The notes below the pieces were generated by a model. The model had not been told where the DNA came from. It saw only the letters and a list, made by a program, of their open reading frames with translations, and did not search any database. Source: Selenomonas sputigena (GTDB lineage: Bacteria; Bacillota; Negativicutes; Selenomonadales; Selenomonadaceae). Taken from it: a DNA stretch of 64,000 bases. The DNA lies in contig NZ_CP110383.1 of NCBI RefSeq assembly GCF_026015965.1, positions 281,808 through 345,807 of the forward strand, given 5' to 3'. Positions within the stretch are counted from its first letter, which is position 1; each line of letters opens with the position of its first letter. Both the position numbers and the translations under genes were made by a program. Shown piece by piece: positions 1 to 9,000 of the stretch.

Positions 1-1
1 C

Positions 2-853
2 ACAGGAAAATACGCCGACAAGAACGCCGCCAGAGATAAAGCCGTGACCTTTGACGGGCTGACGCTCACGGGCACGGGCGCGGGGAACTATGTGCTGAAT
101 AGCCCCACGCTCACGGGCATAGGCACGATCATGCGGCGTGCGCTGACGCTCGGCGCAGTCGCGGCGCAGAGCAAGACCTACGACGGCATGACCTTGGCAG
201 ACGCATCGAAGTTCCACGCGGCACTGAACAATGCCGTCGCGGGCGACAGCGTAACAGCCGCCGCCACAGGTGCAGCCTACAACGATAAGAACGTCGCCGG
301 AGCAAGCAGGATCAACTATACGGGTGTCGACCTCGCGGGTGCGGATGCGGGGAATTACACGCTCGCCGCGACCGCTGCGCAGGGGACGGGCACAATCACG
401 CACCGTGAGCTGACCCTCACCGCCGCACCGCACAGCATCGTGCAGGGAGAGCCGCTGCCATCCTTCACGGGACGTGCGGAAGGCTTCGTCGACGGTGAAG
501 ACGCATCCGTATTCGGTGCAGACGGCTTGACGTTTGAGAGCACAGTGACGAATACCGAAACGCCCGGCAGCTACGGCGTCACAGGGCGCATCGGTGGCGT
601 CACAGACGGCGTTCTCGGCAACTACCGCATCCGACAGGCGGCGGGCAACGCGACTGCCTTCACCATCCATGCCGCAGCACTGCCGGGCGGACTCCTCGCC
701 GCGCTCGTGCAGGACGCTGCGCCGCGCTTTGACTTCGGTTTCGGCGACACCGTCTACCTCTATGGCACCGCGCGTCCCATCCGCGCCGCAACGCTCGGAC
801 TCTACCGCTTCGATGCGGAAGATGACCTCGAAATTCAGGGCTTGCGTCTTTGA
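2..853 (+). CDS. Filamentous hemagglutinin-type TPS adhesin, C-terminal part (tpsA1), cut by window edge
   Basis: The frame is open from the left edge to the TGA at 851-853, so only the C-terminal 283 residues are present. They contain one partial and one complete YDG/MBG-type beta repeat (KTYDGMTLAD), then an MBG-like domain (HSIVQGEPLPSFTGRAEGF) and a conserved tail. The tail is almost identical to that of the complete adhesin at 6057-10187. By family knowledge this is the exoprotein of a two-partner secretion pair, exported through the TpsB pore encoded next (1185-2828). The missing N-terminus should carry the signal peptide and TPS domain. Near identity with the downstream copy suggests a duplicated locus kept alike by gene conversion. 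Confidence 0.85.
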   Translation, partial: TGKYADKNAARDKAVTFDGLTLTGTGAGNYVLNSPTLTGIGTIMRRALTLGAVAAQSKTYDGMTLADASKFHAALNNAVAGDSVTAAATGAAYNDKNVAGASRINYTGVDLAGADAGNYTLAATAAQGTGTITHRELTLTAAPHSIVQGEPLPSFTGRAEGFVDGEDASVFGADGLTFESTVTNTETPGSYGVTGRIGGVTDGVLGNYRIRQAAGNATAFTIHAAALPGGLLAALVQDAAPRFDFGFGDTVYLYGTARPIRAATLGLYRFDAEDDLEIQGLRL

Positions 854-863
854 TGGCGCATAC

Positions 864-1145
864 CCGTGCTTCTTAAGGAAACACTGATAAAATGAAGTCG
901 CCCAGATTTGCATAGATGCGCTGTATCTATAGCGGTCAACGTCAACCAATCATGCGGCGTGCTTCGCACTTGCATTCTTGGGACGTTTTCGCATACGAGC
1001 CGTTGCCCAATCGCCTGCGTCCTTCGGACTTGACTCTTGGACGGCTCAGCAAGGAGACAAACCACAGGCGTAGCGGTGCTACGTCGAGGATTTGTCGACG
1101 ACGAGAGGACAGCACAGATATGTGAAGATGGGTGGCTGAATTTAT
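864..1145. mobile_element. About 282-bp terminal-inverted-repeat insertion (MITE-like) between tpsA1 and tpsB1
   Basis: The gap between tpsA1 and tpsB1 is 331 bp, whereas the matching gap between tpsA2 and tpsB2 (10188-10236) is 49 bp. The flanks of the two gaps match up to 863 and from 1146, so 864-1145 is an extra block. Its ends are imperfect inverted repeats: TTAAGGAAACACTGATAAA near 873-891 and its complement TTTATCAGTGCTTCCTT at 1141-1157. It encodes no recognisable protein and contains two stem-loops of a dispersed family (938-987, 997-1047). Whether this is insertion here or loss at the other site is not decided by sequence. Confidence 0.7.
938..1047 (+). repeat. Dispersed hairpin family, two-hairpin module, copy 1
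   Basis: Two stem-loops follow each other. Hairpin a (938-987) has outer arms AACGTC/GACGTT and hairpin b (997-1047) has GAGCCGT/ACGGCTC. Both enclose the same core: CCAATC, then a short GC stem capped by TTCG, then CTTGG. The same module, with identical arms, is at 29760-29866 on the minus strand. Single-hairpin relatives with different arms are at 56580-56953 and 63549-63653. Confidence 0.75.
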
Positions 1146-1184
1146 CAGTGCTTCCTTGAATCTTTGTGAAAAGGAGTCTTTCCG

Positions 1185-2828
1185 TTGAAGATGAAAGCAA
1201 AACACTCGCACCTCAAACTTGCGCTGCCCCTTGCGGCGGCGCTTCTCCTGCCGGGCACAGCCTTCGCCGCGACGAACCTGCAGCCATCCGATGCGCGCCT
1301 GCCTGAAAAGGCGCAGGAAAACGCGCTCGAAAGCCGCCTGCCGAACCATGCAGGCGGCGGCAAGGCGATGATGCCTTTTCGCCTCTCGCGCATCGACGTC
1401 GAGCAGGACGGCACGCAGCTCTCCACCAAGGCTCTCGACGAAAGAATCGCGTCCTACCTTCGCCGCCCGATTTCTGAAGCCGATGTCAACGACCTGCTCG
1501 CCGAACTCACGCAATATGCACGCAGCCACGGCTACCCTGCGGCATCCGCCTACCTGCCGGCACAGTCGAATGCGGACGGCACGCTCACCATCCGCATCCT
1601 CGCCGGACGCTATGGCAAAATCACCGTTGAAAACAGCGCCGCCATCAGCGACGCGAAAATCGAGCGGCTCGCCCATGCACTCAAAGAAGGCGCACCCATC
1701 GAAGGCAAGTCCTTGGAAACCGCCCTATACAACATCTCCGCCCTCGGCGGCATCGAAGCGGCAGGGCTTCTCTCGGCGGGCACAACCTTCGGCACGGGCG
1801 ACCTCACGATCCGCGTCAAGGACGGCAAACGCCAGAGCTATGTCCTCTACAGCGAGAACTACGGCAGCGAACCCTCGGGCCGCTACCGCTTCGGTCTGCA
1901 GGGGAGCTTGGAAAACCTCACGAAGAGCGGCGACCGCCTGAACCTGGGGCTGACCCTCTCCAACAAAGACCTGCACAACTACAGTATCAGCTACAGCCAC
2001 CCCGTCGGCGCCGACGGCACCACGCTCGGCATTGGCGTCAGCCGCATGGACTACGAGCTGTCGGGAGCTTTCCGCCGTCTCGGTGCAGAAGGCACGGCGG
2101 ACACCTTGAGCCTCTTCGGCACGACGCCCCTTTGGCGCACGGCGCAAAGCTCGCTCGCCGTCACCTACGGCTGGGACTGGCGCAGGCTCAAGGACGAGTA
2201 CAAGAAGATCGGCATGGAGCTTGAAAAGCACAGCAGCACCTTCCATCTCGGCATCAAAGGGGCAGAGCGTCAATATCGCACCTCGTGGAGCTACGACCTC
2301 ACGGGCTACTGCGGACATCTCGGCGCGGACTCTGACTGGGCGCGTCGGCAGATGAAGCGTGCGGGTACGGAAGGCAGCTTCACGAAAGCCGTGCTGAACC
2401 TCAACCTGCGCCACGAGATCAGCGACCGCTGGAACATCAGCCTCAAGGCGCAGGCGCAGAAAGCCGGAACGAACCTCGACAGCTCGGAAGAAATCTACCT
2501 CGGCGGAGCGAACGGCGTACGCGCCTATCCGCAGGGCGAAGCCTCGGGCGACAACGGCTATTTGGGCAGCATTGAGCTTTCGTACCGTACGGACGTGCCG
2601 AATCTCGCCCTCAGCACCTACTTCGACATGGGTCGCGTGCAGTACGCCAACGATGGAAAAGACGGCAGCGAAACCCTCAAAGGCTGGGGCATCGGCGTCA
2701 CCTACAGCCGCCCCGGCGACTACTTCCTGCGCCTCGACTGGGCACGCCGCATCGGTCTCGCCAATAACGCGAGCGACGATGCCAAGGCAAAGAACCGCCT
2801 GTGGTTCATGGTCGGCAAGGTCTGGTAA
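1185..2828 (+). CDS. TpsB outer-membrane transporter, ShlB/FhaC/HecB family (tpsB1)
   Basis: 547-residue Omp85-type TPS pore that exports the adhesin encoded upstream. A signal peptide (residues 1-28, ending AFA), a POTRA region (about 60-215, with an RSHGYPAA segment) and a C-terminal beta barrel ending in Val-Trp, the usual barrel assembly signal, are visible. The TTG start is favoured because AAGGAG at 1171-1176 lies 8 nt upstream; ATG at 1191 would be too far. It differs from tpsB2 (10237-11880) at about two dozen residues, nearly all before residue 300. A rho-independent terminator follows at 2837. Confidence 0.93.
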   Translation: MKMKAKHSHLKLALPLAAALLLPGTAFAATNLQPSDARLPEKAQENALESRLPNHAGGGKAMMPFRLSRIDVEQDGTQLSTKALDERIASYLRRPISEADVNDLLAELTQYARSHGYPAASAYLPAQSNADGTLTIRILAGRYGKITVENSAAISDAKIERLAHALKEGAPIEGKSLETALYNISALGGIEAAGLLSAGTTFGTGDLTIRVKDGKRQSYVLYSENYGSEPSGRYRFGLQGSLENLTKSGDRLNLGLTLSNKDLHNYSISYSHPVGADGTTLGIGVSRMDYELSGAFRRLGAEGTADTLSLFGTTPLWRTAQSSLAVTYGWDWRRLKDEYKKIGMELEKHSSTFHLGIKGAERQYRTSWSYDLTGYCGHLGADSDWARRQMKRAGTEGSFTKAVLNLNLRHEISDRWNISLKAQAQKAGTNLDSSEEIYLGGANGVRAYPQGEASGDNGYLGSIELSYRTDVPNLALSTYFDMGRVQYANDGKDGSETLKGWGIGVTYSRPGDYFLRLDWARRIGLANNASDDAKAKNRLWFMVGKVW

Positions 2829-2836
2829 GAGAAAAG

Positions 2837-2884
2837 AGGGGCTGTTGCATAAGTCGAATTTGACTCATGCAACAGCCCCTTTTC
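2837..2884 (+). terminator. Intrinsic terminator after tpsB1
   Basis: AGGGGCTGTTGCAT at 2837-2850 pairs with its complement at 2866-2880 and is followed by a T run. It ends the tpsA1-tpsB1 transcript. Confidence 0.85.
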
Positions 2885-2888
2885 AGTC

Positions 2889-2917
2889 TTGACAATATTC
2901 ACTGCAATGCATACTAT
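2889..2917 (+). promoter_or_regulatory. Sigma-70-type promoter for the PD-(D/E)XK nuclease gene
   Basis: TTGACA (2889-2894), 17-bp spacer, TACTAT (2912-2917), immediately after the tpsB1 terminator. It shows that the TTG at 2889, in frame with the next gene, is a -35 box rather than a start codon. Confidence 0.75.
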
Positions 2918-2951
2918 GATAGTAGAAGCGTATGGGGAGGGGAGCGAACCT

Positions 2952-3803
2952 GTGAGAATAATCAAGAAAGATATTCCTGCAGAATATTGTGCATTGATAC
3001 AGAAATTCCGCTTGATCGATGATGCGTTTTTCAACGTATGTTTTGACAACTATATCGAAGGAATGCAGCTCTTATTGCATATCTTTTTCGGTCGGGATGA
3101 TCTCATCGTCAAGCATGTTGTCACGCAGCAGAGTGCGGACAATCTCTATGGTCGCGGCGTGCGCTTTGATGTGTTGGCAGAAGACAGTGAGGGGAAACTC
3201 TACGACTGTGAAATTCAGCGTGCCAATGAAGGTGCGATTCCGCGCAGGGCACGCTACAACAGCAGCATGATGGATTCGCGGGAACTGGCAAAAGGAGAGG
3301 ATTTCTCGTCACTTCCGGAAACATGGGTGATCTTCATCACGGAGAACGACATCTATGGAGCAGGTTTCCCGCTGTATCATGTGGAGCGGATCATAGAGGA
3401 GCTTCAGCGCCCGTTTGATGATGGGGCGCATATCCTCTACGTCAACGGCGCAAACCGTGACGACACGCCGCTTGGGAAGCTCATGCAGGATTTCTTTTGT
3501 GAGAATCCGAAGAAGATGAATTACAAAGAACTTGCTGAACGTGTCGATTATTTTAAGGCAGAAGCAGAAGGAGTGAATACTATGTGTGAACTGATGGAAA
3601 AATTTGGTGAGAGGAAACTGGAAGAGGGACGTATGGAAGGACGCCTTGAGGGACGTGCTGAGGGACGTGCTGAGGGACAGCGCAGGATGCTTGATATGGT
3701 GCGTTCTTTGTTCGCGCTGAATGTTCCCCTTGAGGTGATCGAGAAGGCGAGCGGCTTGACGCGTGCGGAGATTCTGGCGCTGCAAGATGCGCCTGCCGAA
3801 TAG
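2952..3803 (+). CDS. PD-(D/E)XK nuclease family transposase (Rpn/TIGR01784-like)
   Basis: 283 residues. The N-terminal half contains the pattern RFDVLAED...YDCEIQ, the D-x(n)-ExQ core of PD-(D/E)XK nucleases in the Rpn/transposase_31-like family. The C-terminus has a short Arg-Glu-Gly repeat (EGRMEGRLEGRAEGRAEG), typical of these proteins. GTG 2952 is chosen because GGAGGGGAG (2936-2944) lies 7 nt upstream and the promoter is at 2889-2917. By family knowledge such proteins promote recombination or act as selfish nucleases. It sits in the middle of the duplicated TPS locus, so a role in the rearrangements there is possible but unproven. Coding is AT-richer than its neighbours, suggesting acquisition. 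Confidence 0.85.
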   Translation: MRIIKKDIPAEYCALIQKFRLIDDAFFNVCFDNYIEGMQLLLHIFFGRDDLIVKHVVTQQSADNLYGRGVRFDVLAEDSEGKLYDCEIQRANEGAIPRRARYNSSMMDSRELAKGEDFSSLPETWVIFITENDIYGAGFPLYHVERIIEELQRPFDDGAHILYVNGANRDDTPLGKLMQDFFCENPKKMNYKELAERVDYFKAEAEGVNTMCELMEKFGERKLEEGRMEGRLEGRAEGRAEGQRRMLDMVRSLFALNVPLEVIEKASGLTRAEILALQDAPAE

Positions 3804-3851
3804 TATGGCTGTGCGAAGAGAGTCTTCTTCGCGATAAGATTTTTTGACACT

Positions 3852-3890
3852 AAGACCGCCGCATCGTTCGATATGCGGCGGTCTTATTTT
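3852..3890 (+). terminator. Intrinsic terminator after the nuclease gene
   Basis: A 13-bp perfect stem, AAGACCGCCGCAT (3852-3864) with ATGCGGCGGTCTT (3873-3885), is followed by ATTTT. A lone end of the inverted-repeat element family (TTTATCAGCGTTTCC) starts directly after, at about 3888-3902. Confidence 0.85.
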
Positions 3891-3971
3891 ATCAGCGTTT
3901 CCTTTATCACTTTTCAGCAAGTATCGGTCACTTTCTGCAATTTGCTTGCTTATCATGCAGCGACGTATTAA

Positions 3972-4181
3972 AAGGACGGCAAGCGCCAGAGCTTCGCCCT
4001 CTACAGCGAGAACTACGGCAGCGAAACCCTCAAGGGCTGGGGCGTCGGCGTCACCTACAGCCGCCCCGGCGACTACTTCCTGCGCCTCGACTGGGCGCGG
4101 CGCATCGGCCTCGCCAATAACGCGAGCGACGACGCCAAGGCAAAGAACCGCCTGTGGTTCATGGTCGGCAAGGTCTGGTAA
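3972..4181 (+). pseudogene. Internally deleted tpsB remnant
   Basis: An in-frame 69-residue piece joins residues matching KDGKRQS...YSENYGS of tpsB (around residue 210) directly to the last 53 residues (TLKGWG to KVW). It has no start codon, signal peptide or POTRA region. The junction lies in ACGGCAGCGAA (4015-4025), an 11-nt word found at both boundary sites in intact tpsB (about 1860 and 2660), so about 800 bp were probably lost by recombination between short direct repeats. The 3' flank (4182-4245) matches that of tpsB2 rather than tpsB1, so this is the relic of a third TPS unit. Confidence 0.85.
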
Positions 4182-4264
4182 GAGAAAAGCAAAAGAGCGC
4201 GATACACAAAAAGCAGCTGAGAGCACGCAATTCGGCTGCAAAAGATGGCTGCATGAATCTTCTC

Positions 4265-4993
4265 CTATGACAGAAATCCCGCACGCATCTTCTTCAGCAT
4301 ATAGGCGCGGTAGATGCGCTCGACCTCGCTTTTGCGGCGCGTTGCAATCGGCAGCAGCGTGCCGTCGGAGAGCAAAATGCCCTCAGGCGTCAGTTGATGG
4401 ATCTCGTCCATATTGACCAGCAGACTGCGGTGACAGGAAAGGAACATCGGCATGGCATCGAGCAGCTCCCGTGCGCGGGCGAGCGTCATATAGGGGGAGA
4501 GCGTCGTGCCGTCCGTCAGATGAAACGAGCAGCGACGCCCGTCGGCATCGACATAGCGGATGTGCTCGATCGGTATGCGCTGCTCCGTGTATTCGATCGT
4601 GAGCGGGATCGTCGGGCGCTCCTTCTTGAAAAAAGGCGTACGCGCCAATGCCTCGCGCACCCCCTCCTCCGTCACGGGCTTGATGAGGTAGTGCGCCGCC
4701 GTCACGCCGAACGCTTCCACTGCATGATCGCGGCTCGTCGTCACGAAGATGATCGCGCAGTTCATATTGAACGAGCGCAGAATCTGTGCCGTTTGGATGC
4801 CCGTGCGCTCCCCCAGATAGATATCGAGAAAGACAATGTCGGCGCGTGCGGCGGACATGTGCGCGAGGAACTTCTTGTCGTCCGTGAACGCGCGAATCAC
4901 GGGGCGCGGCGTATGCTCGGCGCATACGCTTTCGAGAAGATCGCAAAGCCGGTTCAGATCTTCCGGCATATCGTCCAGTACAGCAATATTCAT
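4265..4993 (-). CDS. LytTR-family response regulator, orphan
   Basis: 242 residues. The N-terminal receiver domain has the acidic pair D7-D8, phosphoacceptor D57 in VFLDIYLGE and a conserved Lys in HYLIKPV. The C-terminal LytTR DNA-binding domain (about 130-235) includes FLSCHRSLLVNMDEI, the characteristic LytTR segment. Family members bind direct repeats and often control surface or export genes. No histidine kinase gene is adjacent, so the input signal is unknown. It is divergent from the sodium-channel/tpsA2 unit, making that unit an obvious candidate target. Its promoter carries a perfect 13-bp inverted repeat (5019-5054). Confidence 0.92.
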   Translation of the reverse strand: MNIAVLDDMPEDLNRLCDLLESVCAEHTPRPVIRAFTDDKKFLAHMSAARADIVFLDIYLGERTGIQTAQILRSFNMNCAIIFVTTSRDHAVEAFGVTAAHYLIKPVTEEGVREALARTPFFKKERPTIPLTIEYTEQRIPIEHIRYVDADGRRCSFHLTDGTTLSPYMTLARARELLDAMPMFLSCHRSLLVNMDEIHQLTPEGILLSDGTLLPIATRRKSEVERIYRAYMLKKMRAGFLS

Positions 4994-5012
4994 CGTATGA
5001 CCTCCTCATCAT

Positions 5013-5041
5013 ATTCTAGGGAAATCCATGCGGATTTGCAA
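5013..5041 (-). promoter_or_regulatory. Promoter of the LytTR regulator gene
   Basis: On the minus strand, TTGCAA (5036-5041), 17-bp spacer, TAGAAT (5013-5018), about 20 nt before the start codon. GGAGG precedes the ATG. Confidence 0.75.
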
Positions 5042-5054
5042 GCATGGATTTCCC
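5019..5054. promoter_or_regulatory. Perfect 13-bp inverted repeat over the LytTR-gene promoter (operator candidate)
   Basis: GGGAAATCCATGC (5019-5031) and its exact complement (5042-5054) are separated by 10 bp. One arm lies in the promoter spacer and the -35 hexamer is in the loop, so a protein bound here would block transcription. No T run follows, so it is not a terminator. Confidence 0.6.
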
Positions 5055-5143
5055 GCTTTTGCGTTCATGCCATACTTTCGGCGTTTGTGCCAACTTTTCT
5101 TGACCTTTCGTATAAATGTGAGAAAATAGAAAAAATAAGGTCT

Positions 5144-5171
5144 TTGGTCTTAATGAAAGAGATTATATAAG
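5144..5171 (+). promoter_or_regulatory. Possible promoter for the sodium channel-tpsA2-tpsB2 unit
   Basis: TTGGTC (5144-5149), 16-bp spacer, TATAAG (5166-5171) in an AT-rich stretch about 70 bp before the channel start. The match is moderate. Confidence 0.45.
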
Positions 5172-5241
5172 ACAAAGGAGTGTCGCGCCTTTGTTTCATT
5201 TCTGTCTGTGCCGCCGGCGACAGCGGCAGAATGGGAGGATT

Positions 5242-6060
5242 ATGAACGTACTGGAAGAAGCGCTTCATTGGAAGCATACGCAAAAGATCATCACTTTTGT
5301 CATCATCCTCAATGCCGCCGTATTGGGCATATTGACGAATCGAACACTGTCCGCCGAAGAAGTCTTGTTTCTCGAAGCAGTCGACAAAGCCTGTCTGGTG
5401 ATTTTCACCGTCGAGTTGATTGCAAAACTGCTCGTTTATCGGCGAAGTTTTTGGTCAGAGGGCTGGAACATCTTTGATTTCGTCATCGTCCTCAGTTCCA
5501 TCGTCTTCATCTCCTCCAGTATTTCGGTCATACGAGCCTTCCGTATCTTCCGACTGCTCAAGGCGCTCGCCGAGTTCCCTGAGCTGCAGATTCTCGTATC
5601 GTCCATGCTCAAGGCGATTCCCAGCATGACGTGGGCGCTTCTGCTGCTCTTCATCGTCTTCTATATCTTTGCCGTTTTCGGCAGTACGATGTACGGCGAT
5701 GCGTTTCCCGAGCTGTTCGGCGACATCGGCGGCTCCATGTTCACGCTGTTCCAGGTCATGACCTTTGAGTCATGGGCGACCGCCGTGGCGCGGCCAATCA
5801 TGGCAACGTATTCTTATGCATGGGTATACTTTTTGGTGTTCATTCTTCTTACCGCCATCACGCTCTTGAACGTCATGGTCGGCATCGTGGTCGAGGCGGT
5901 CGGCACCATCTCCGCAGCGGTCAAGGAAAAGCAGGCGGAAGAAGCGGCGGAGAACGCACCGCCCGAGGTGCGAAGAGCCGATGAAATCGAAGCCGAAATC
6001 CGTCAGCACCTTGCACAAATCGAAGCATTGTTACAGAAAAGAAAGGATGAAGCAATATGA
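5242..6060 (+). CDS. BacNav-type voltage-gated sodium channel
   Basis: 272 residues, the usual length for NaChBac/NavAb-like channels. Six membrane segments are visible. S4 carries charges every third residue (R98, R101, R104, K107). The pore helix and selectivity filter read QVMTFESWA (T174-F175-E176-S177-W178), where most relatives have TLESW. S6 is followed by an acidic, helical C-terminal tail (about 235-272) that forms a coiled-coil bundle in the family. Start: GGGAGG precedes ATG 5242, with only 3 nt spacing. Four such subunits form an inner-membrane Na+ channel. The stop overlaps the start of the tpsA2 adhesin by 4 nt (ATGA), implying cotranscription and possible translational coupling, an unexpected pairing. 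Confidence 0.9.
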   Translation: MNVLEEALHWKHTQKIITFVIILNAAVLGILTNRTLSAEEVLFLEAVDKACLVIFTVELIAKLLVYRRSFWSEGWNIFDFVIVLSSIVFISSSISVIRAFRIFRLLKALAEFPELQILVSSMLKAIPSMTWALLLLFIVFYIFAVFGSTMYGDAFPELFGDIGGSMFTLFQVMTFESWATAVARPIMATYSYAWVYFLVFILLTAITLLNVMVGIVVEAVGTISAAVKEKQAEEAAENAPPEVRRADEIEAEIRQHLAQIEALLQKRKDEAI

Positions 6061-9000
6061 AAACAGCATCGAACAAACAGCTGCGCCGCACCATCCTCTG
6101 TGCGCTCTTTGCAGGCATCGTCGCCGCCCCCTTTGCCGCGCAGACGGCGTATGCGCTGCCCATCGAGGGCACGAACGCAGCGACGAACAAGACCGAGGCA
6201 GACATCTCCACGAGCGGCACGGTCATGGACATCACGGGCAAGACCGCGCACAATATCCTCAAATGGGAGAACTTCTCCATCGACTCGGGCGAGAAGGTGC
6301 GCTTTGATGGCGGACATCAGACGCGCGACTATCTGAACCTCGTCACGGGCGAGGGCGCGTCGAACATCTACGGAACGATCGAGGGCGGCAGGAACGTCTA
6401 CCTCGTCAACCCGCACGGCATCCTCTTTGCCGCAGGGTCACAGGTGAATACGGGCGCACTCTACCTCTCGACGGCGAATCCCACAGACATTGCCACAGCG
6501 ACGAACGCATTCAAGACAAACGGCACAAGCCCCCTCACAGCGAGCGCACAGATGGGCGACGTGCTGAACCTCGGCACGGTAAAGACGAGCAAACTCTACA
6601 TCGAGGGCAAGAACGTCAAAGTCCTCAACACGGATGATGTGAAGAACACGGCGGGCACTGCGGCGCTTACGGGGACGGACGTCACCATCCGCAGCGAAGA
6701 AACGCCGCATATCGGCTACGATGTCGGCAATAAAATCACGAGGAACTTCACCATAAACGGCGGAACTTCCTCGAAGACGGTCTCCGACTATGCGAGTACG
6801 ACTGCCGCGCATCATGCCGCATCTGCAAAATCGCGCGGCTGGGATGTCAAAAAGTTGAACGGCACCGAGGCGCATACGGACTATGATTATATGCGCGTGC
6901 ATGACGTCTACGAGCTGCAGAATATGGACGCGATTCAGGAGAATCACGGGGGTGCAGGTCAGGATAAGACGATCGGCAGATATATGCTCGCGAATGACAT
7001 CGCGGCAAGCGAGACAAAGGACTGGACAGGGGGTTTCCAGTCGATTGGCACCAGTAACAAGGTCTTTTGGGGACGATTTGACGGCGCAGGGCACACGATC
7101 ACGGGGCTTAACGTTCAGCCGGGGAATGCAGGGGCTACGGAGGATGAAGATCGCGGGATGTTCGGATACACCAAGCAGGCGGTCATCGAGAATGTCTCCC
7201 TGAAGGATGCCTCCGTGTCGGGAACGAAGCAAGTCGGCGGCATTGTGGGAACTGCAGACGACCACTCTGTCATACGGAACGTCTCCTTCAGCGGTAAGGT
7301 CCAGGGACCCGGTACTGGAAATACCGCTGGTACCTCGATCGGCGGCATTGTGGGAAAGCTAAATTTCGGAAGCAGCATTGAGAACGCCTACAACGAGGGC
7401 ACGGTCGAAGGGAACTCTCTTGTCGGCGGCATTGTGGGCTTTGCGTATCAACAGAACACCATTCAGAACGTCCGGAATGCGGGCAAGGTCGTAGGAAATA
7501 AGAACCTCGGCGGCATTGCGGGAGAGGCAGGGTATGACACCAACATTTGGAACGCCCTGCAGACGGGAACCGTGGAGCAAAGATCGGGACAGAGTGATCC
7601 AAACGTCGGCGGCGTTGTGGGATTTTTGGATGACAACAGCACGGTCGCCCATGCCGTATGGAAGAAGGGCAGTGTAACGAATGGGAGCGGCACTCTGATC
7701 CGGAACGGCATCGGCGCTACACTGCAAAATAGTACAGCGACCGATGTTGAGGAGCGCGACGAGGCGCAGATGAAGCTGGCAGAGACGTATAAGGACTGGA
7801 AGGACGGGAGCGGCAAGGCTCTCGTTGCCACCGAGGGCGGCAAGAGGGCGCCGTGGCGCATCTACGACGGCAAGACCATGCCGCTCCTCACGGCATTCCT
7901 CCGGACAAAGCATCTTGCAAACCGCGAGAAGGTCTACGACGGCACGGCTCCGACGATTGCGGGCGGCGACCATATTTCCCTCGATGCAGAGAAAAACGTC
8001 GGCACATATCATGCCTACAGCGAGCAGTATGACATCATCGGCGGCGCGTACACCGTCAAGCCGAAGGAGCTGACGCTCGGCTTTACGAGCGGCACGCGCT
8101 TTGACAAGACCTATGACGGGGGGCTAGATACCGTCACGCGGACGCTCACGAAGGGGCAGCACTATAATCTCGGTGGCTTTGTCGGCAGCGATGGCGCGGA
8201 TGTCGAACTGGCGGGTGCTGTCACGGGCAAGTATGCGGACAAGAACGCAGGCAGGGATAAGGAAGTGACGTTCCAAAATCTCGCGCTCACAGGCACAGGC
8301 GCGAAGAACTATACCATCAAAAAGGCGCAGGGCGTGGGGACAATCACGCCGAAGGCTCTGACGCTCGACCTCGTGGGCGGCACGCGCTTTGATAAGACCT
8401 ACGACGGCAATGCAAACGTCACGCAGGCACTCGCGAAGGGGACGAACTACACCCTCACCGGCTTTATCGGCACGGAGGGCGACCACCTCGCACTCGCCGC
8501 CGCCACGGGCACGTATACGGACAAGAATGCCGCCACAGACAAAACCGTCACCTTTGGCGGGCTGACGCTCACGGGTACGGGCGCGGGCAACTACACGCTG
8601 AACAAGACCACGCTCACGGGCATCGGCACGATCGCGCGGCGTGCGCTGACGCTCGGCGCAGTCGCGGGGCAGACAAAGACCTACGACGGTACGACCGACG
8701 CAGACACGTCGAAGTTCGGCGCGGTACTGAACAATGCCATCGCGGGTGACAAGGTGACGGCGACCGCCACGGGTGCGGCGTACAACGACAAGAACGTCGT
8801 CGGGGCAAGCAGGATCGACTACACGGGTGTCGGTCTCGCGGGTTCGGATGCCGGGAACTACACGCTTGCCGCCACCACGGCGCAGGGCGCGGGCACGATC
8901 GCAAAGCGTGCGCTGACCGTTGGCGAAGTAACGGCGCAGAGCAAGACCTACGACGGCACGACCTCCGCAGACACGTCGAAGTTCCGTGCGGCACTCGGTA

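Noticed and set aside
2889-2951. TTG 2889 as start of the nuclease gene
   Set aside because: The codon is the -35 box of a good promoter; GTG 2952 has a proper ribosome site.
2937-3803. A complete insertion sequence around the PD-(D/E)XK gene
   Set aside because: No terminal inverted repeats or target duplications flank it; it has its own promoter and terminator.
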